NCBI GenBank assembly: GCA_000349905.1
Contig: KB722737.1
Span: 643,327-707,326, forward strand
Direction: 5' to 3'
DNA length: 64,000 bases
Source of the DNA: Volvariella volvacea V23
Taxonomy: Eukaryota > Basidiomycota > Agaricomycetes > Agaricales > Pluteaceae
Shown: positions 1 through 11,810 of the stretch, piece by piece
Position numbering within the stretch: the stretch's first letter is position 1
How the letters are laid out: the number at the start of each line of letters is the position of its first letter
Made by a program: the position numbers and the translations under genes
The notes under the pieces: generated by a model
What the model saw: only the letters and a program-made list of their open reading frames with translations
Told to the model about the DNA's origin: nothing
Databases searched by the model: none

Positions 1-82
1 TGAAGATCAGGTATGTGGGCTGCTCTGGCCCGCCAGCTGTCTGCACTGGGAGAAAAATAAATTCATCTGAGGAATGAATGGG

Positions 83-977
83 TTAGGACGACCTACGTTG
101 CTGTACCATAAACACTGCTGTCGCCCTCTTGACATACGACACGCGCACACCCATCTTGGTTTGAGAGTGCATCATAAATCCATATATCTGTTCCGGAGTA
201 TATCTCTTGTAATCCACCCAAGTCTACCAGTCTATGACCTGGTTTTATGCGCCTCTGCCCAGGAGCGGGCACGGGAGCTCTCCGCACGTCGACGTCATTC
301 AGTAGGCGCAATGCGCCAATATTGCTTATTCCCTCAAAGGCTGCGCGATCGTCGGCATCGTCTGGGTCGACAATCCTAACAAGAGGATATGGAACGAATG
401 CATCATCATCTTCATCGATTCCTGCCATTTGTTCTTCAGTCATATTTCTACTTTCTCGGACCGCGACGGCCATTTTCTGTTCTGCGTCTTGTAGTTGAAC
501 AAGAAACGCTTGCCAGGCGGCTTCATTAGAACGATCCGCGCGGATGAGCAGACCAAATTCTCTGGCCTCAGATAATTCATCCCATGGGTCGCCGTCATCA
601 CTGATCTCATCCTGAGGAATCGCTGGTGTTAGATCGTCTTACTGCCAACCCCTAGGGAAATATTGTCAAATGGAACGAATGGCACTTACTACGGCAGCTT
701 GAATGTCATCGGGCACTTCAGTCGCTGCTGAAGGTCTGATAAAATGCAGATTGACAGAATTCCAAAATTCCTGTATCACACGCAGTCTCCACTGGCGCCT
801 GCCCTCATCCGGGTATTGGGCTTTAACGGCTGGGTACCTGGTCTATAAGAAAATAACCGACAGTTTTGTCATCGATGGGCTCAATAAAAGCCGCCACCAA
901 GCTGTTATGGTGGCATAAAAAGGGTCATCAATTACCGCTAGGAAATGCAACCATTCAGGATTTGAGTTCTGACTCAT
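83..977 (-). CDS. hypothetical acidic protein, spliced
   Basis: Unrecognised gene. Reading the minus strand from the ATG at 977, a first exon (MSQNSNPEWLHFLA) joins, over an intron with a GTAATT start and a TTATAG end, to an exon holding PEGRR-like and FWNSVNLHF sequence. After a second intron near 620-690 a long acidic exon follows, with DDGDPWDELSE and GIDEDDDAF. Coding character is good (mixed charge, Trp-rich N-terminus, no stops). The C-terminus is uncertain: the exon can read straight to a stop at 93, or a 47-base intron can lead into a second frame (IYGFMMHSQTKMGVR) ending at 83. No domain was recognised. It is divergent from the transporter that starts at 1484. Confidence 0.5.
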
Positions 978-1483
978 TTGGATTGTACGATGTGCAGTGT
1001 GCGGAAAGATGGAGAAGACCTTATCAGCCGCGGTGGATTATGACTTAAATTAAAGCAGTGGAGGCAACGAACCCCACACAAACCGTTTTAGCACTTGCTC
1101 CTGGCGGCCAAGTGTTGGCAGTATGACTTCTGTGCTTCTTCGTTGGGACGGTTATGGGAGTGGATAGATCAGAAGATGAAAATCCGGACTGGGATCAACT
1201 AATGAGGCCCACGCGGTCCGGGAAAATGGTGGTCACGGGAACGATCAAGTGAATAGAATGCCTTAACCTGACCAGACAGGTTGGAGGATTGTGGACAGAA
1301 GTGTCGCCTCATGCTTCTTCCGACACACAGATGTTAGCGATGAACAGGACAAGACCCAGTGGTCTGTTTATGCCGTGGCATAGGCCAGCATTCCTGCGCC
1401 AGCGGCCATAAAAAGCCCAGATACAATTCATGCAGGTTGCAATCAGACCCCGTTCTGCTTGAACGTGACTAGCGGTCTTCACC
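978..1483. promoter_or_regulatory. divergent intergenic region between the 977(-) and 1484(+) genes
   Basis: About 500 bases lie between two start codons on opposite strands, so this is presumably a shared upstream region. I saw no convincing TATA box and no long coding frame. Confidence 0.35.
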
Positions 1484-3602
1484 ATGGCCCCCCCTGTTAG
1501 TACGACCGGTATGTGACACTTGCTCAACACGGAATGAAGCTGATGGGCATTATCCGCATAGGAGCTGACCTTCCTCGTGGTCAATGGCTTTTCGCCTTTT
1601 CCCTTGTCACCTCGCTGTTCTTCACCTGTAGGTCCATTGTGGTGATCTATTTTCACTCACTCACCACCAAGCTGGGAAGGGGGGTTCGCCTATGGGGTGA
1701 GTAGAACTGGCTCAGAAGGGGGCCAGCGGTGCTCACCGCTTTATCATGTATCTGCAGCTACTGGATGTCCTAAATGCCCACTTCCAAGTTATCTTTGGAA
1801 TCACGAAAACGATGAGCGCACTGCTCCAGCTGGCATACTTCGGGGCTTATCTTGTGTGGTCACCCATTGCAGGAGCCATCGTAAGCCATTCAAATCTTCG
1901 CTGTATCCCCATATTTAATTTACGTAGATGGACAGACGGGGATATAAGGTGATACCTGACCATATTTCCCCGCTGATGACAGGTGCTAAGCACTGTTAAC
2001 CAGTTGGGGATCCATTTGGGGCTATCATTGTATTCGCTAGGTAAGCGACGAGCTGGCTAGCAGGAAACATTTCGTCATTGAGTATTCTTAGGTGCTGTAT
2101 TTTTCTGGCCTTCTGCCGTCTATGGAAAGTATGGCGGTTTTGTAGGCTGCACATTTGTCATCGGTATGGCCCCAATTGCACTTACAATCCATTCTGCTGA
2201 CCTTTACGTAGGATGCGGTTTGGCGACGCTTGAGGTTGCGGCAAACTCCTATATTTCAGTGTTGGGCTCCCCAAAATATGCAGCAGCACGGCTAAACCTG
2301 AGCCAGGGGTTCCAGGGAATCGCGTCCTTCGCTGGGCCGATGATCGCCTCGAGGTGGTTCTTCCAAGGCGAGAATGCAACAAGCCTGAAAAATGTTCAAT
2401 GGTAAGTGGATGCTGCAGGAAGCGGGACAATCCCATTGAAACAATTTACAGGGTGTATTTAGCCGTCTCAGGACTGGGTGTTGTCCTGAACGTGCTCTTC
2501 TAGTCAGTTCTAGCTTGCGATAGGCCATTATGGGCTGTCATCTAACACCCTCCCAGCTTCTGTAATTTACCCGAAATCACAGACGGGTTCGACCAAGACG
2601 ATGGAACCGAGTCAGAGCCATTCTGGAAGCAATGGAGATGTATATTCGGGTTTGTGGCGCAGACGGCCTACGTGTAAGTGACCACGAATGGTGTAAGACT
2701 CCACGCTCACTCAGGGCGATAGAGGCGCTCAAGTTGGTGTTGCGGCATTCTGTGTCAATTACTTGGTCGAGCAAGGTATCGGAGCCGACCATTCTCGCGC
2801 TAGTCAACTGTTCTCCTTCTGTCAGATAACATTCACTGTTGGAAGGTATGGCATAATGTTTCCTTCGTTGATCTGAGCTCCAACCTCTGCCCTAGATTTG
2901 TGAGCGTGGGCATACTTCATTTCATTGACCCAGCCTTGCTCCTGTCCTTATACTCAGTGGCATGTTCCGCGTTCTGCCTCTGCGTCTCCCAACTTCATGG
3001 TGTGGCGGGTGTAGGGTGCTTGTTTGCGCTGTTCTTCTTCGAGTCTATCTGCTATCCAGTCAGTACTTGCTCATTCAGCTGCATTACAACGTAGAGCTCA
3101 AGGTGCTCCACAGTGCATTTTCACGTTGGGTACAAAGAACCTAGGAAAGTACACGAAACGCGGATCTGGGCTAATTGTCATGGTATGCAGCTTTTGAAAT
3201 TTGAGTCAAAAGCCTAATTCATGTTCACATAGGGTGTCGGCGGCGGCGCCTGGTTCCCACCAGCTCAAGGTTCGCTCGCTGACCGCATAAATACACGACG
3301 ATCATACCTTATCCCCTTCGCTGGCTACGTTGCGATGGCCGCATACGCTATGTGAGTGCCCCTAAACCATATCCAGATACCATACAAACTGCCCAAACAG
3401 TGGCCTCGTTGTACACCAAGCTCGACAAGACGAGTTTAGGCTCCGTACTGTCGAAGAGAAGGAGAATCTGCAGAATTCTAGTTCCAGTGCTGATCTAGAA
3501 AAATCGAGCAACGATTATATCGAAGAGGTATGTATCCTCTCGAGCCAAACGAAGCAGAAAAGAATCTGATATTATGACCAATTAAAGGTGTCTCAACGCT
3601 AA
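1484..3602 (+). CDS. FucP-type MFS sugar transporter (glucose/galactose/fucose permease family)
   Basis: Proton-linked sugar importer of the plasma membrane, about 440 residues over roughly 12 exons. The spliced product starts MAPPVSTTG and quickly reaches the family's first helix (FSLVTSLFF, then WGFAYG across a splice), followed by LLDVLNAHFQ, LLQLAYFGAYLVWSPIAG and the highly conserved CGLATLEVAANSYISVLGS and NLSQGFQGIASFAGP. The C-terminal half holds FGFVAQTAYVGAQVG and GVGGGAWFPPAQGSLAD, typical of fungal members. Twelve helices are expected and the visible hydrophobic blocks fit. Some introns start GTCAGT. The last intron (GTATGT to AAAG) leads to a short tail VSQR and a stop at 3600-3602; if it is not spliced, translation ends about 35 bases earlier. 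The substrate cannot be told from sequence. The 3' end overlaps the convergent GOT1 gene. Confidence 0.9.
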
Positions 3603-4256
3603 ACTGCTGATGTTCGTGAACCAGCAAGTCTGTCAACAACCTATAACCATGTATTAATGACTTTCCATGTGTACCAATAAAACAACGCCCACATCACGAA
3701 TGTACGGTAATGACAGCGCAGTACCAATGAATGGTAGTTGCCTTAGGAATGTAATCACAACAGGGAAGAAGTCACTAACGCGAGGCAATCGCGAAAATGA
3801 ACGTGGTTAGGGTTGCCATCACGAGAGGTGTCGCAAGTAACACGTACCCAAACAAATTTAAAAACCCAAATGCCTCGACTATGACTCCAATAAACGGCCA
3901 CTTGAAAAAGACCAGAAGGATACCACCGAGAAAGCATACAGTACCCCGAATCTTTTGCTTTCTGGCGAAGAAATAGAAAGTCTTTTGCGGCCCGATAATG
4001 AGTGCCAGACCAGAGAGGAACAAAATCTAGGGCAAGTGGTATGGGTTTGTAACGGGATTGACGCCTATGTGGTGTCGGCTTACGTTTCCCAAAGCCAGAA
4101 GTGCAGCGTCAAAGAATAGCATCACGCCGAGAAACATGAATAGCCCCCCAAAGGTTGTGAGGGCAACGCCAATCTCTTCGAGAAAACACTATGAGACCCG
4201 GTGCACCAGACACAGAACCGACTCGTACACATACTTTGTGCATCTGTTAGCCACAT
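3599..4256 (-). CDS. GOT1: Golgi/ER transport protein Got1
   Basis: Small tetra-spanning protein of ER/Golgi vesicles that aids traffic into and through the Golgi. The spliced product is about 138 residues, the usual family length. It begins [17 protein letters not shown] and continues with [66 protein letters not shown] and a C-terminal [12 protein letters not shown]. Five exons fit in frame; the last intron starts GTGGGC, which is unusual, but its use restores the conserved VDRLAGSR tail. The gene is convergent with the transporter and shares four bases with its coding end. Its upstream side faces a gene-poor 3 kb. Confidence 0.93.
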
Positions 4257-5674
4257 CCCGTCAAAAGAGCCTGAGTTGGAAGAACAAAGATGTGAAGCAG
4301 AAAAGAGAGTGCGATGAGCAGCACTTGGGCGATGTGCAAGACGTGGCTCTACGTGTTTGTCCCGTGACCACAAATTTACCATCAACCCTCTCACCATAAC
4401 CCCGGTTCAGAGACACTCCAATCCTTTCTTTCTTCTTTTATACGCATTTCTGAGAGCAAGCGAGGTTGAATGGCAGCGGGGACTCGACTATGAAGTGAAT
4501 CCTACAGGTTGTGCCGGGCTCAAAGGCTCTCGTTATCTCTGAATTCAAGTTGGACCATCCCAAAAGGCGCTAACACCGTGGACCATAAGCCTAGCTTCAC
4601 GAGGAAAGACACCTGTCTGATGGTTCTAGGTATTGCCCACGTCGCGTATTGCCTTTTGAATTTTACCGTGTTCCGAGTAACCCCACTGAAGTGCTCGTGA
4701 GTGGTACATATCATTCATTCCACCCACCCGTGCGCTATCGCCATCCCCAATTTGGGGACACCCGCACACATTCTATTCAGCCTCTTAGCATGGAATGTCC
4801 GTGGAATATCCGATCGGCCGAGCTGCGTGCGCCCAACACACGATGTTGGCAACCAAGCCATTCTACCCCGCACCATGACATGTGGTCATCCCCGGTGTTG
4901 TCTCTCCCATTCCCGTCGCCCCGCAATTTTCAGGCCACTTTGCAAACACGAAAAACACGATCTTGTGCGACTTGACATTGCAACATGGGTATCGTCCTTA
5001 TCGTGTGCCAGAACTTATCTGTCCGCCTTTTCTATTGGCCTTATCCCGTCCGAAGCCCCCTATTGACCACCATTGACGACAACAGTTACTATCTTGATAC
5101 TGCTCAATCTCCTGTCAAATAAACTCGTGATACTTTAATGATATGTCTTCTTACAGCTTATCTTCACTTATCTTAATTATGCCAAGGTGTAATATGTGGT
5201 TTGTTAAGTCTCTTTCGAAATATATCCTCTTAATGACGTTATTTCAGATAACCCCCTATCTTATCCTCACCTTAGTTCACTACGTCCATTCAATTCTAGT
5301 CCTAGCTTCCACCTCATACGCATGACCACACCCTTACCGAGTGTGGAACTTAGTATCAAGGCGTGCACACGAGACAATTGAAGGAAGAACGCTACACTCC
5401 ACATTTGGGTCAGACTGGCTCTCGGACAAGGATCGCTCTCCAACGAGATCACCACGATGACCAGGTGACCTAACTCTAGGCAGTTCTCGGAAGGCAGAAT
5501 GTAACATTATTCGCGGATGATCAAGGGCGAATTGACACAAGAACTCAGGCTTCAAAGGCCGTTGCAAAGTTCTGTTACCTTCAAACGGGGGTGCATTCGT
5601 CCCGCCCCACCTTAGTGATGGTGCTTATGACAATTTTCACTTGCAGCCCAGACAAAAGACATGCAGCAAGTTAG
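4257..5674. other. gene-poor spacer
   Basis: No frame in this stretch has convincing coding character. There are scattered short frames on both strands, and the part around 5100-5340 is AT-rich. The first few hundred bases are presumably the GOT1 promoter. I saw no terminal repeats, tRNA-like B box or transposase motif. Confidence 0.4.
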
Positions 5675-6071
5675 AACGGCCTGGAAGAAGAACCACTAGA
5701 TACCTATCTCAGGGAACAAGGTTTCGGGGATCCACTCGATCCTCTCGTTCTCATGGGCTGGCGTACCTATATCGGGATTGTGCCGGGAAAGGGGAGAACA
5801 GATGATGGACAAGTCTTGACTGCATACGGGATGAATGAATTGACCGGCCCATTTGGGTAGGAGGTTAGATAAAAGTTCAAAAGGGTGGGCTAGTCTTGGT
5901 GGGTGTGATCATCACAGTGCCCATACTTACTCGAAGTGGACAGCCTTTCCTGTTGAGGAGGTTGCCAAAGGCACGACCCATCCCGAATTTCGAATGGGAT
6001 GCTCACCGGCTAAGATCCTACCACCTGGTAGTATCCAACAAGTCGTAACGAAAGGCACGTATCTATATTAA
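5675..6071 (+). CDS. possible two-exon coding remnant or gene 3' end
   Basis: Not recognised. An exon from 5675 (after a TTAG acceptor) to 5856 reads LEEEPLDTYLREQGFGD, then LVLMGWRTYIGIVPGKG and ending near NELTGPFG. A GT-AG intron of about 60 bases (5857-5917) then joins in phase to HTYSKWTAFPVEEVAKG and FRMGCSPAKILPPGS, ending at a stop at 6071. The matching phase, normal splice sites and residue mix argue for real coding sequence. No start codon or upstream exons were found with confidence, so it may be the tail of a longer gene or a decayed copy. The opposite strand is also partly open here. Confidence 0.35.
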
Positions 6072-7416
6072 TGACAGTGTGGCTGACCCATGGAATCTGA
6101 CGCCGAACATTACATGGCTTAAGCGTCGTAGGTATGGGGCTTGTGGTATTGCATCCGACTAGGGTAGGAACGAATCCTGCTCGAACGATGCTGCAGCACC
6201 ACTATTCTTGCCTAGAAACGTCCGCAGGCTCCCTCTATTCAGTCGACGCATTCAGCCTATCTTCAGCCCTACAATCATGCCTACATACGTCACACCGCTG
6301 TCCCCTTGAAGCTACCAAATGAGATCAAGTTTACGGAGGACAGAGGCTTGTGCTTAGCGGGACTTCCGTTTGTTTCGCATTACTTCTAGCGAAGTAGACT
6401 ACGAAGTCCTGGCAATAATGCGAGAATATATTCGATTGGAATGGGTTGCTTCTCGAAACTCCCATCGGTGAGGGACGAGATTGGTCATTTGGAGGGGTCT
6501 TCAATAACACTTCGCATTTACATCCACGGGTGGGCAAACCTTCACCTAAACTTCGTGGCGTAGCGGTTATCTCCTGCCCGGGTCCTAGACATCCCACTTC
6601 ACTTCACAGAGTCTCTGGGCCTGACCCTGTTAATATTTCAGATTCAGTCGCAGTTCAAGTGCACTGGCCAAGCCCAGCCAGAGTGTCATCGTTTCGCGTA
6701 ATGCGGTTCTTTTCCTTGAAGCAAATCCAGAACCGGGGCCCCGCATCCAAGAGCCAAGGAATGAACAAAGAACAAGGTCTATGCGCCTTCTAGCCGCTGG
6801 CGCTGTCAGCTGTAGAATGGAATGTACCTATTGTACTTTGTCTCGGAAGTTGAGGGAATCACCTCGGGCCAAGCACGTGTGTGGTTGAAAGGAAGTAATG
6901 AGAACATTTACATATTAAGATTAAGTATTTACAAGAGGGAATAGGTAACTAAGTGAAACATATATACAAGCGCTATACGTAAAGGGAAGGAAGTGGTGCG
7001 GGCCAAGGAGGCTATCAGAAAGAAGTAAAGAAGGGAAACGAAGAGTATGAAACGGTGATGGATATCCATAGGACAGCATGGACCGATGCAAAGCTCAAAA
7101 GGCTTGTCCCAAAAATTGCTCACGAGGGTGATTGACGCGTTGTACATGCTATTACGTGGAAAACGAAGAAGCGGTGTAACGCTGGAGGTAAATGTGAGTG
7201 TATACATATGCCCCACTAATGCAGGGATGAGTACAGGCAAAAGGCCAAGAAAAAACTGATGTTCAAGGAAGGAATTGTTCAGCAATCGCGGCACACGATC
7301 AGAGGTAGATAAGGCATCCCACCCATCGACTACGAATTATCCTCCGAAAGCATGGAAATGGAGCCCTCCACAGAAGAGCCTGGCTATCGACACGCAAACT
7401 TCTTCAACCGCTCCCA
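6072..7416. other. gene-poor spacer
   Basis: Frames of up to about 120 codons occur on both strands (6446-6793 plus, 6929-7294 minus), but none has a recognisable motif or splice partner. The right-hand part is probably the 3' untranslated region of the minus-strand gene that ends at 7417. Confidence 0.35.
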
Positions 7417-9004
7417 TCATTTACTTCCATATTTGGCTCTTATCACTCTGTCATAGGACTCTCTAAGAGGGGTTCGCCTGTTCAGCACCGTCAAGTGGTT
7501 GTTCAAATAAGGTGGTGGTAGGAGAGGGTGGATCGCCTCCAGGTTGACATACGGGTTCACGGGAGGGAAGAAGGATCGCGCTTGTGGGGATGGTGGTCTT
7601 GTAACGGATGGCAGATGTGTAAGAGAAGACAGGGCAGCGGAGGACGAAGGACTCGAAATTGTCGACGCGGTTCTAGTCCGGTCTCTATTATCCCTGATAC
7701 CTGACCCAGAGGGACTCGTCATGCTAACGACGGGGAGGGTATTTGTGGATCGAACGGAGGAGATTGATGACCGTCTAGAGCGATTCGCATGTGCGTTTGC
7801 GGCTTCGGCTGAGGAAGAGGTCAAACCACTAACCACGCTTGAAGGTGATGTGGATAGAGATGGCGGGGAATCCAACTTTTGCGTGATTGGCCTAGTTTCG
7901 TCGTTGATTACTGTTAAGGGGGCGAGTGGCGCTGGTCTAGGTGGTTGGGGGATGCTACCAAATGATTGGCCACGTATCAAGGGGTGAGGACGTAGTGGTA
8001 GAGAAGTTTCCGAGCGACCGCTCGTGGAGTGCATCGATGGGGGACGAGTAGAAGCACGTCTGCTTCCGCCGAGGCGAAAATGGGGTCGGCTACTGCTCGG
8101 TGATGGAGCATCGTCCTGGCGAGCCTCTTTGAGCGGTTGATGGCCGTTAGGAGGTTGGTAGGATTGGTTCTGGGCTCGTCCATCCACTTGTTGAGAAACC
8201 TGATCGGATTGCAATTGAGTTTGAATTGAGGGTAGGGCAGAGCCACGACTCGTGCTAGCTATGGGCGTTGATGACACGGGCGCGGCTCGCTCGCCCATAT
8301 TGGTGGCAGGAGCTTCACCGACAGCTCCGTTATCCCCTGGACGTGCTGTCTCTGCATGTGGAATCGGGGTTTGACTTCTCTGGGGATCCTCCAATGATTC
8401 ATCAGCTGTTGACTGCTGATGCTGCGGGGTAGATGCACGATCGCTGGTCATTTCAGATTTGCCCTCTATTGTGGCTGCAGAATCCTCTGAATCGGACTCC
8501 TGCTCGCGGTTGGGCGTTGCCGCGCCACTCTCGCTCGACACCCATTCGTCATCGTCATCGTCATCCGCTGATTTGGCAATGGTAAACCCCTTGCTCTTGC
8601 CTCCATTAGCTTTGGCAGGTGCAAGGCCACGTTTGGCAAATGCGTTTGTCAATTGGGCCTGTGAGGGTACACGACTTGTGCTGTTAGCCCGTTGGAAATG
8701 TGACGGTCGGGTGGCATGCTGATGGATATTAATGCAAACAAAAATCAAAACCGTTCAGCGATCGCAATACCATGAGGCATCGATAACGAAAAGCAGTGAT
8801 AGAAAGGAAACACCAGGACATTGTGGCTGATTGGGAGAAAATGCATACCGGATCATGTCCATGGCCATTTTTCTTTGATGACTTGTCGGAGGACTTGGAG
8901 TCCCGCTGCGTGAATTGCAGATTGGCACCAAGTTTAGAAGTTGAAGAGGAGCGCGAATGGGGACGCAATGCTCCTGGTGCTCCGCGGTGGCCTTTAGGGG
9001 CCAT
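7417..9004 (-). CDS. Ser/Pro-rich low-complexity protein with acidic DDDDDDEW patch
   Basis: Unrecognised protein of about 485 residues from two exons: 9004-8849 (MAPKGHRGAPGALRPHSRSS onward) and 8718-7417, joined at HDP/HATRPSHFQ by an intron of about 130 bases. After a basic, Ser-rich N-terminus there is a short conserved-looking block (RVPSQAQLTNAFAKRGL), an acidic patch DDDDDDEWVSSESG, then a long Ser/Thr/Pro/Gln-rich disordered stretch. The C-terminus regains order with NPYVNLEAIHPLLPPPYLN and HLTVLNRRTPLRESYDRV. The acidic patch after a Ser-rich linker recalls fungal nitrogen/TORC-linked regulators (DUF1752/DUF3295-type), but that link is only a resemblance. It shares a promoter of about 215 bases with UTP6. 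Confidence 0.75.
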
Positions 9005-9219
9005 GTTGATAGAAGCGGGGGATATGGCTGGAGACGATGGCAGAGGATGCGTTTGTTGACGTTGATGGTGCCGCGCGGTCCGGGAATTTCTATCGACACC
9101 GTTTTTCCAGCCACCACACAGTCGTCGAGTCCAATTATACTTCTTGCTTGAGCTGGCACCGTCCTGCCCTTTCTCATCTCCACCCCCACGTATAGCTTAA
9201 TCCACGCAGTTCTGACACC
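9005..9219. promoter_or_regulatory. short divergent promoter, 9004(-) gene and UTP6
   Basis: Only 215 bases separate the two start codons on opposite strands, so both genes must share this upstream region. I saw no TATA box. Confidence 0.5.
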
Positions 9220-11810
9220 ATGGAAAGGGTCCAGTTTCAGCAGGAGCAGGTGTGTGATTTGCCTGCCTTACATCGATCAGTAGACTGACAGTATAATCGC
9301 TTCGGATTCTCTTTAGATGCTCGCTGAACTGCGGGATCTGGTGGAGAAAAAAATATTCACCCAAGTAAGGCACTATGCGCCTCGTCACTCTCGATAGGCA
9401 ATCGTGGGCCTGATCATCATAGACAGAAGTAAAACAAATCATGAAAAAAAGGACAGCGTTCGAGACTGCACTAGTCCGTCGCGTTGCCAAAAAAGCAGAC
9501 TTTCTGCGATACGCTGCCTATGAAATGAATCTAGAACAGCTCAGGAGGAAGCGTGTTGAACGCATGAGTAAGTCTCTGGACAGCGTTTCAACCAACCTAT
9601 CGTTCCTGAGTGCAAGTCCTAATAACATATCATAGACTTACCCCGCGGACCCTCAACTGTGTCGGATTATGCCCTTGTTCGAAGGCAGTTTCAAATATTT
9701 GAACGTGCACTACGCAAATTCAAATCTGACGTTAATTTATGGATTCAATACATACAACTAGCAAAACGCGAGGGGGCACGAACTCTTGTCGGCCGGATAA
9801 CAGCCAGGTAAGTTTCTCGGACGCAACGATGTCCTCTCATCAGCGGGAGCATTTCGTTCTCATATCATCTTCGTCCTTGTCAAACCCAATCAGAGCCCTG
9901 CAGCTTCACCCGGATAAGCCTGCGCTTTACATCATTGCAGCGTCTCATGAGCTCGATCATCTGTCACCCTCTGCTGCACGAGCGTTACTTCAGCGCGGTA
10001 TTCGGCTCAACAACCAAAGTGTCGATATGTGGAGGGAGTACGTGAGAATGGAGTTGGGCTTTATTGAAAGCTTACGACGGAGATGGGAAGTTTTAGGCAT
10101 TAAGCTAGCCTCTAATGAAAATGACAAAGGGAAAGATAGGGCATCGGAGGAGGACGACCCTAGTGCTCATATTATGGGACAAGACAATGCATCAATGACA
10201 ATTATTGACGAGCAGGCAAATTCAGCGCAGGCGGAGTTGGAAGGAGAAGAAGGAACCGTGGCAAGACGGGAGATCATGAATGGAGCAATTGTCAAAGCTG
10301 TAATCACGAGTGCTGTTGAAGGTACTCGAATCTAACCCTTTCTGCTTCGCACTGGTGCTAATCAAGAGCTTGTTCACCTATCATGCCATAGCACTGCCAA
10401 AAATCGAGCTTTTCGAATCACTGCACGAATTGATCGGCCGCTATCCCTCTCCACTTGACTTGCGAGAAGCACTACTCTCTCATTTGTATGATTTGTTGCG
10501 CAATAGTCTCAAAGACGAGCCGAGGGCGATCAAGGTCTTAGCATCGCGCTTCCTTATACCGGACGCGAAGGGAGAGCAACTTGTGGACGCATTGAGACGT
10601 ACAAACGAAGAGCTGCAATCCGCTATTCGAGAGACCAAAAAGAGTCCGTGTTAGTAGTTTATGCCGAATTTATTGAGCATTGGTGCGGGGCCGAGATGGA
10701 CAAGAACCTGGTGAGTGAACTAACTCAAATTAGTTTCCATAGAGAATTAATTGCCCCACTCTGAATGTCATTTTCCCGGTCCGGACGACTTACAGAAACT
10801 GTATCTCATTACCTCTCTCCGATCTACCATACGAGACTTCAAGTCTTCGCCGTCTTTACTGAGTGCTCATCTCAGACTGCTGATGAAATCGTCGGAGTTG
10901 GAAGGGCGAGACCCTGCCAAGGTGTTGTCAATCTGCCGTAAGTATACCTCTAAGGCACCCAGATCGGCAGATGTATGGATGGGGCGTCTCGCGGCTGAGC
11001 GGATGTTTGGGGATAGGAGCGAGGAGAGTCGGAGAATTGTGGATGATTCTTGGAGAGAAGCGAGACGGTCAGTTGTAGGCACAATAGAGGAGCTCGAAAG
11101 GGTATGGACCTGGGGATTACTCGCGGAAGATACGTTTGACGCACGAAGACGAGTTCATGAGGTGGGCATCCAATTCACTTTTTTGGCTGGTATACTTTGG
11201 CTCTTTGGCCCAAAGTGGAGGAGTGGAAGGATGGAGAAGGCGTTTGAAGGAAGAAGTTGATACTTGATGCTAATGATGGTGTTTCTACGAACAGGAACTA
11301 CTCAAAGAGAGTTTGCGCGATTCCTCACTGCATGGTCTGCATGAGAAGTTATTGATGCAGTATGTCAGGATGATGCACGAGGCACCAGCGAACTCAGGCT
11401 CCGGTTTGACGTCGGATCAGCGTGTAGGCGTTCGGACAAGATGGCTGGGAACAGTCCGACACATGAGCAATTATTATCACGCAAGTGGCAAGGTATGGCA
11501 AAGGGTGTTTGAGTTGCTCTCGGACGAATGGGAAAAGGACAAAGACTCGACTGAAGGCAATGATAGATACAAGGTCAACAAAGCGGAGAGGAAGGTGGAG
11601 GAACAAGTGATGAAGGAAATCCACGAGAACTGGCGCAAAGAAGAGACGGTAGAAGCAACACTGGCGTTGGCAGGATGGCAAATTAAACAAGGGAAGGGAA
11701 AGGAAGCGACGGATTTGGTTGTGAGGACTGGGGGTTCGATTGGGCAAGAAGAACGCCGAAGACTTGAGAACGGATGGAGGGAGGCGATGGATGGGCTGAA
11801 TAAAGAGTAG
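9220..11810 (+). CDS. UTP6: U3 snoRNA-associated protein 6 (Utp6), HAT repeats
   Basis: Component of the small-subunit processome that helps process 18S pre-rRNA in the nucleolus. About eight exons. The N-terminus is diagnostic: MERVQFQQEQMLAELRDL, then TEVKQIMKKRTAFE and FLRYAAYEMNLEQLRRKRVE, spliced to NLPRGPSTVSDYALVRR. Half-a-TPR repeats follow (FQIFERALRKFKSDVNLWIQ; ARALQLHPDKPALYIIAA; LLQRGIRLNNQSVDMWREY), and more helical repeats run to the C-terminus at NGWREAMDGLNKE. The frame breaks at an A5 run (10637-10641): upstream it reads IRETKKSPC and stops, while the homologous continuation VLVVYAEFIEHWCGAEM lies in another frame. One extra A would join them; a 44-base intron (GTACAA to AAAAG) would also work but would remove good coding sequence. 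Confidence 0.9.

Noticed and set aside
4257..7416. Decayed retrotransposon in the gene-poor stretch
   Set aside because: No reverse transcriptase, integrase or transposase motif, no long terminal repeats and no target-site duplication could be seen.
7544..7987. Plus-strand frame of 147 codons
   Set aside because: It is antisense to the Ser/Pro-rich coding exon at 7417-8718, whose composition leaves the other strand open by chance.
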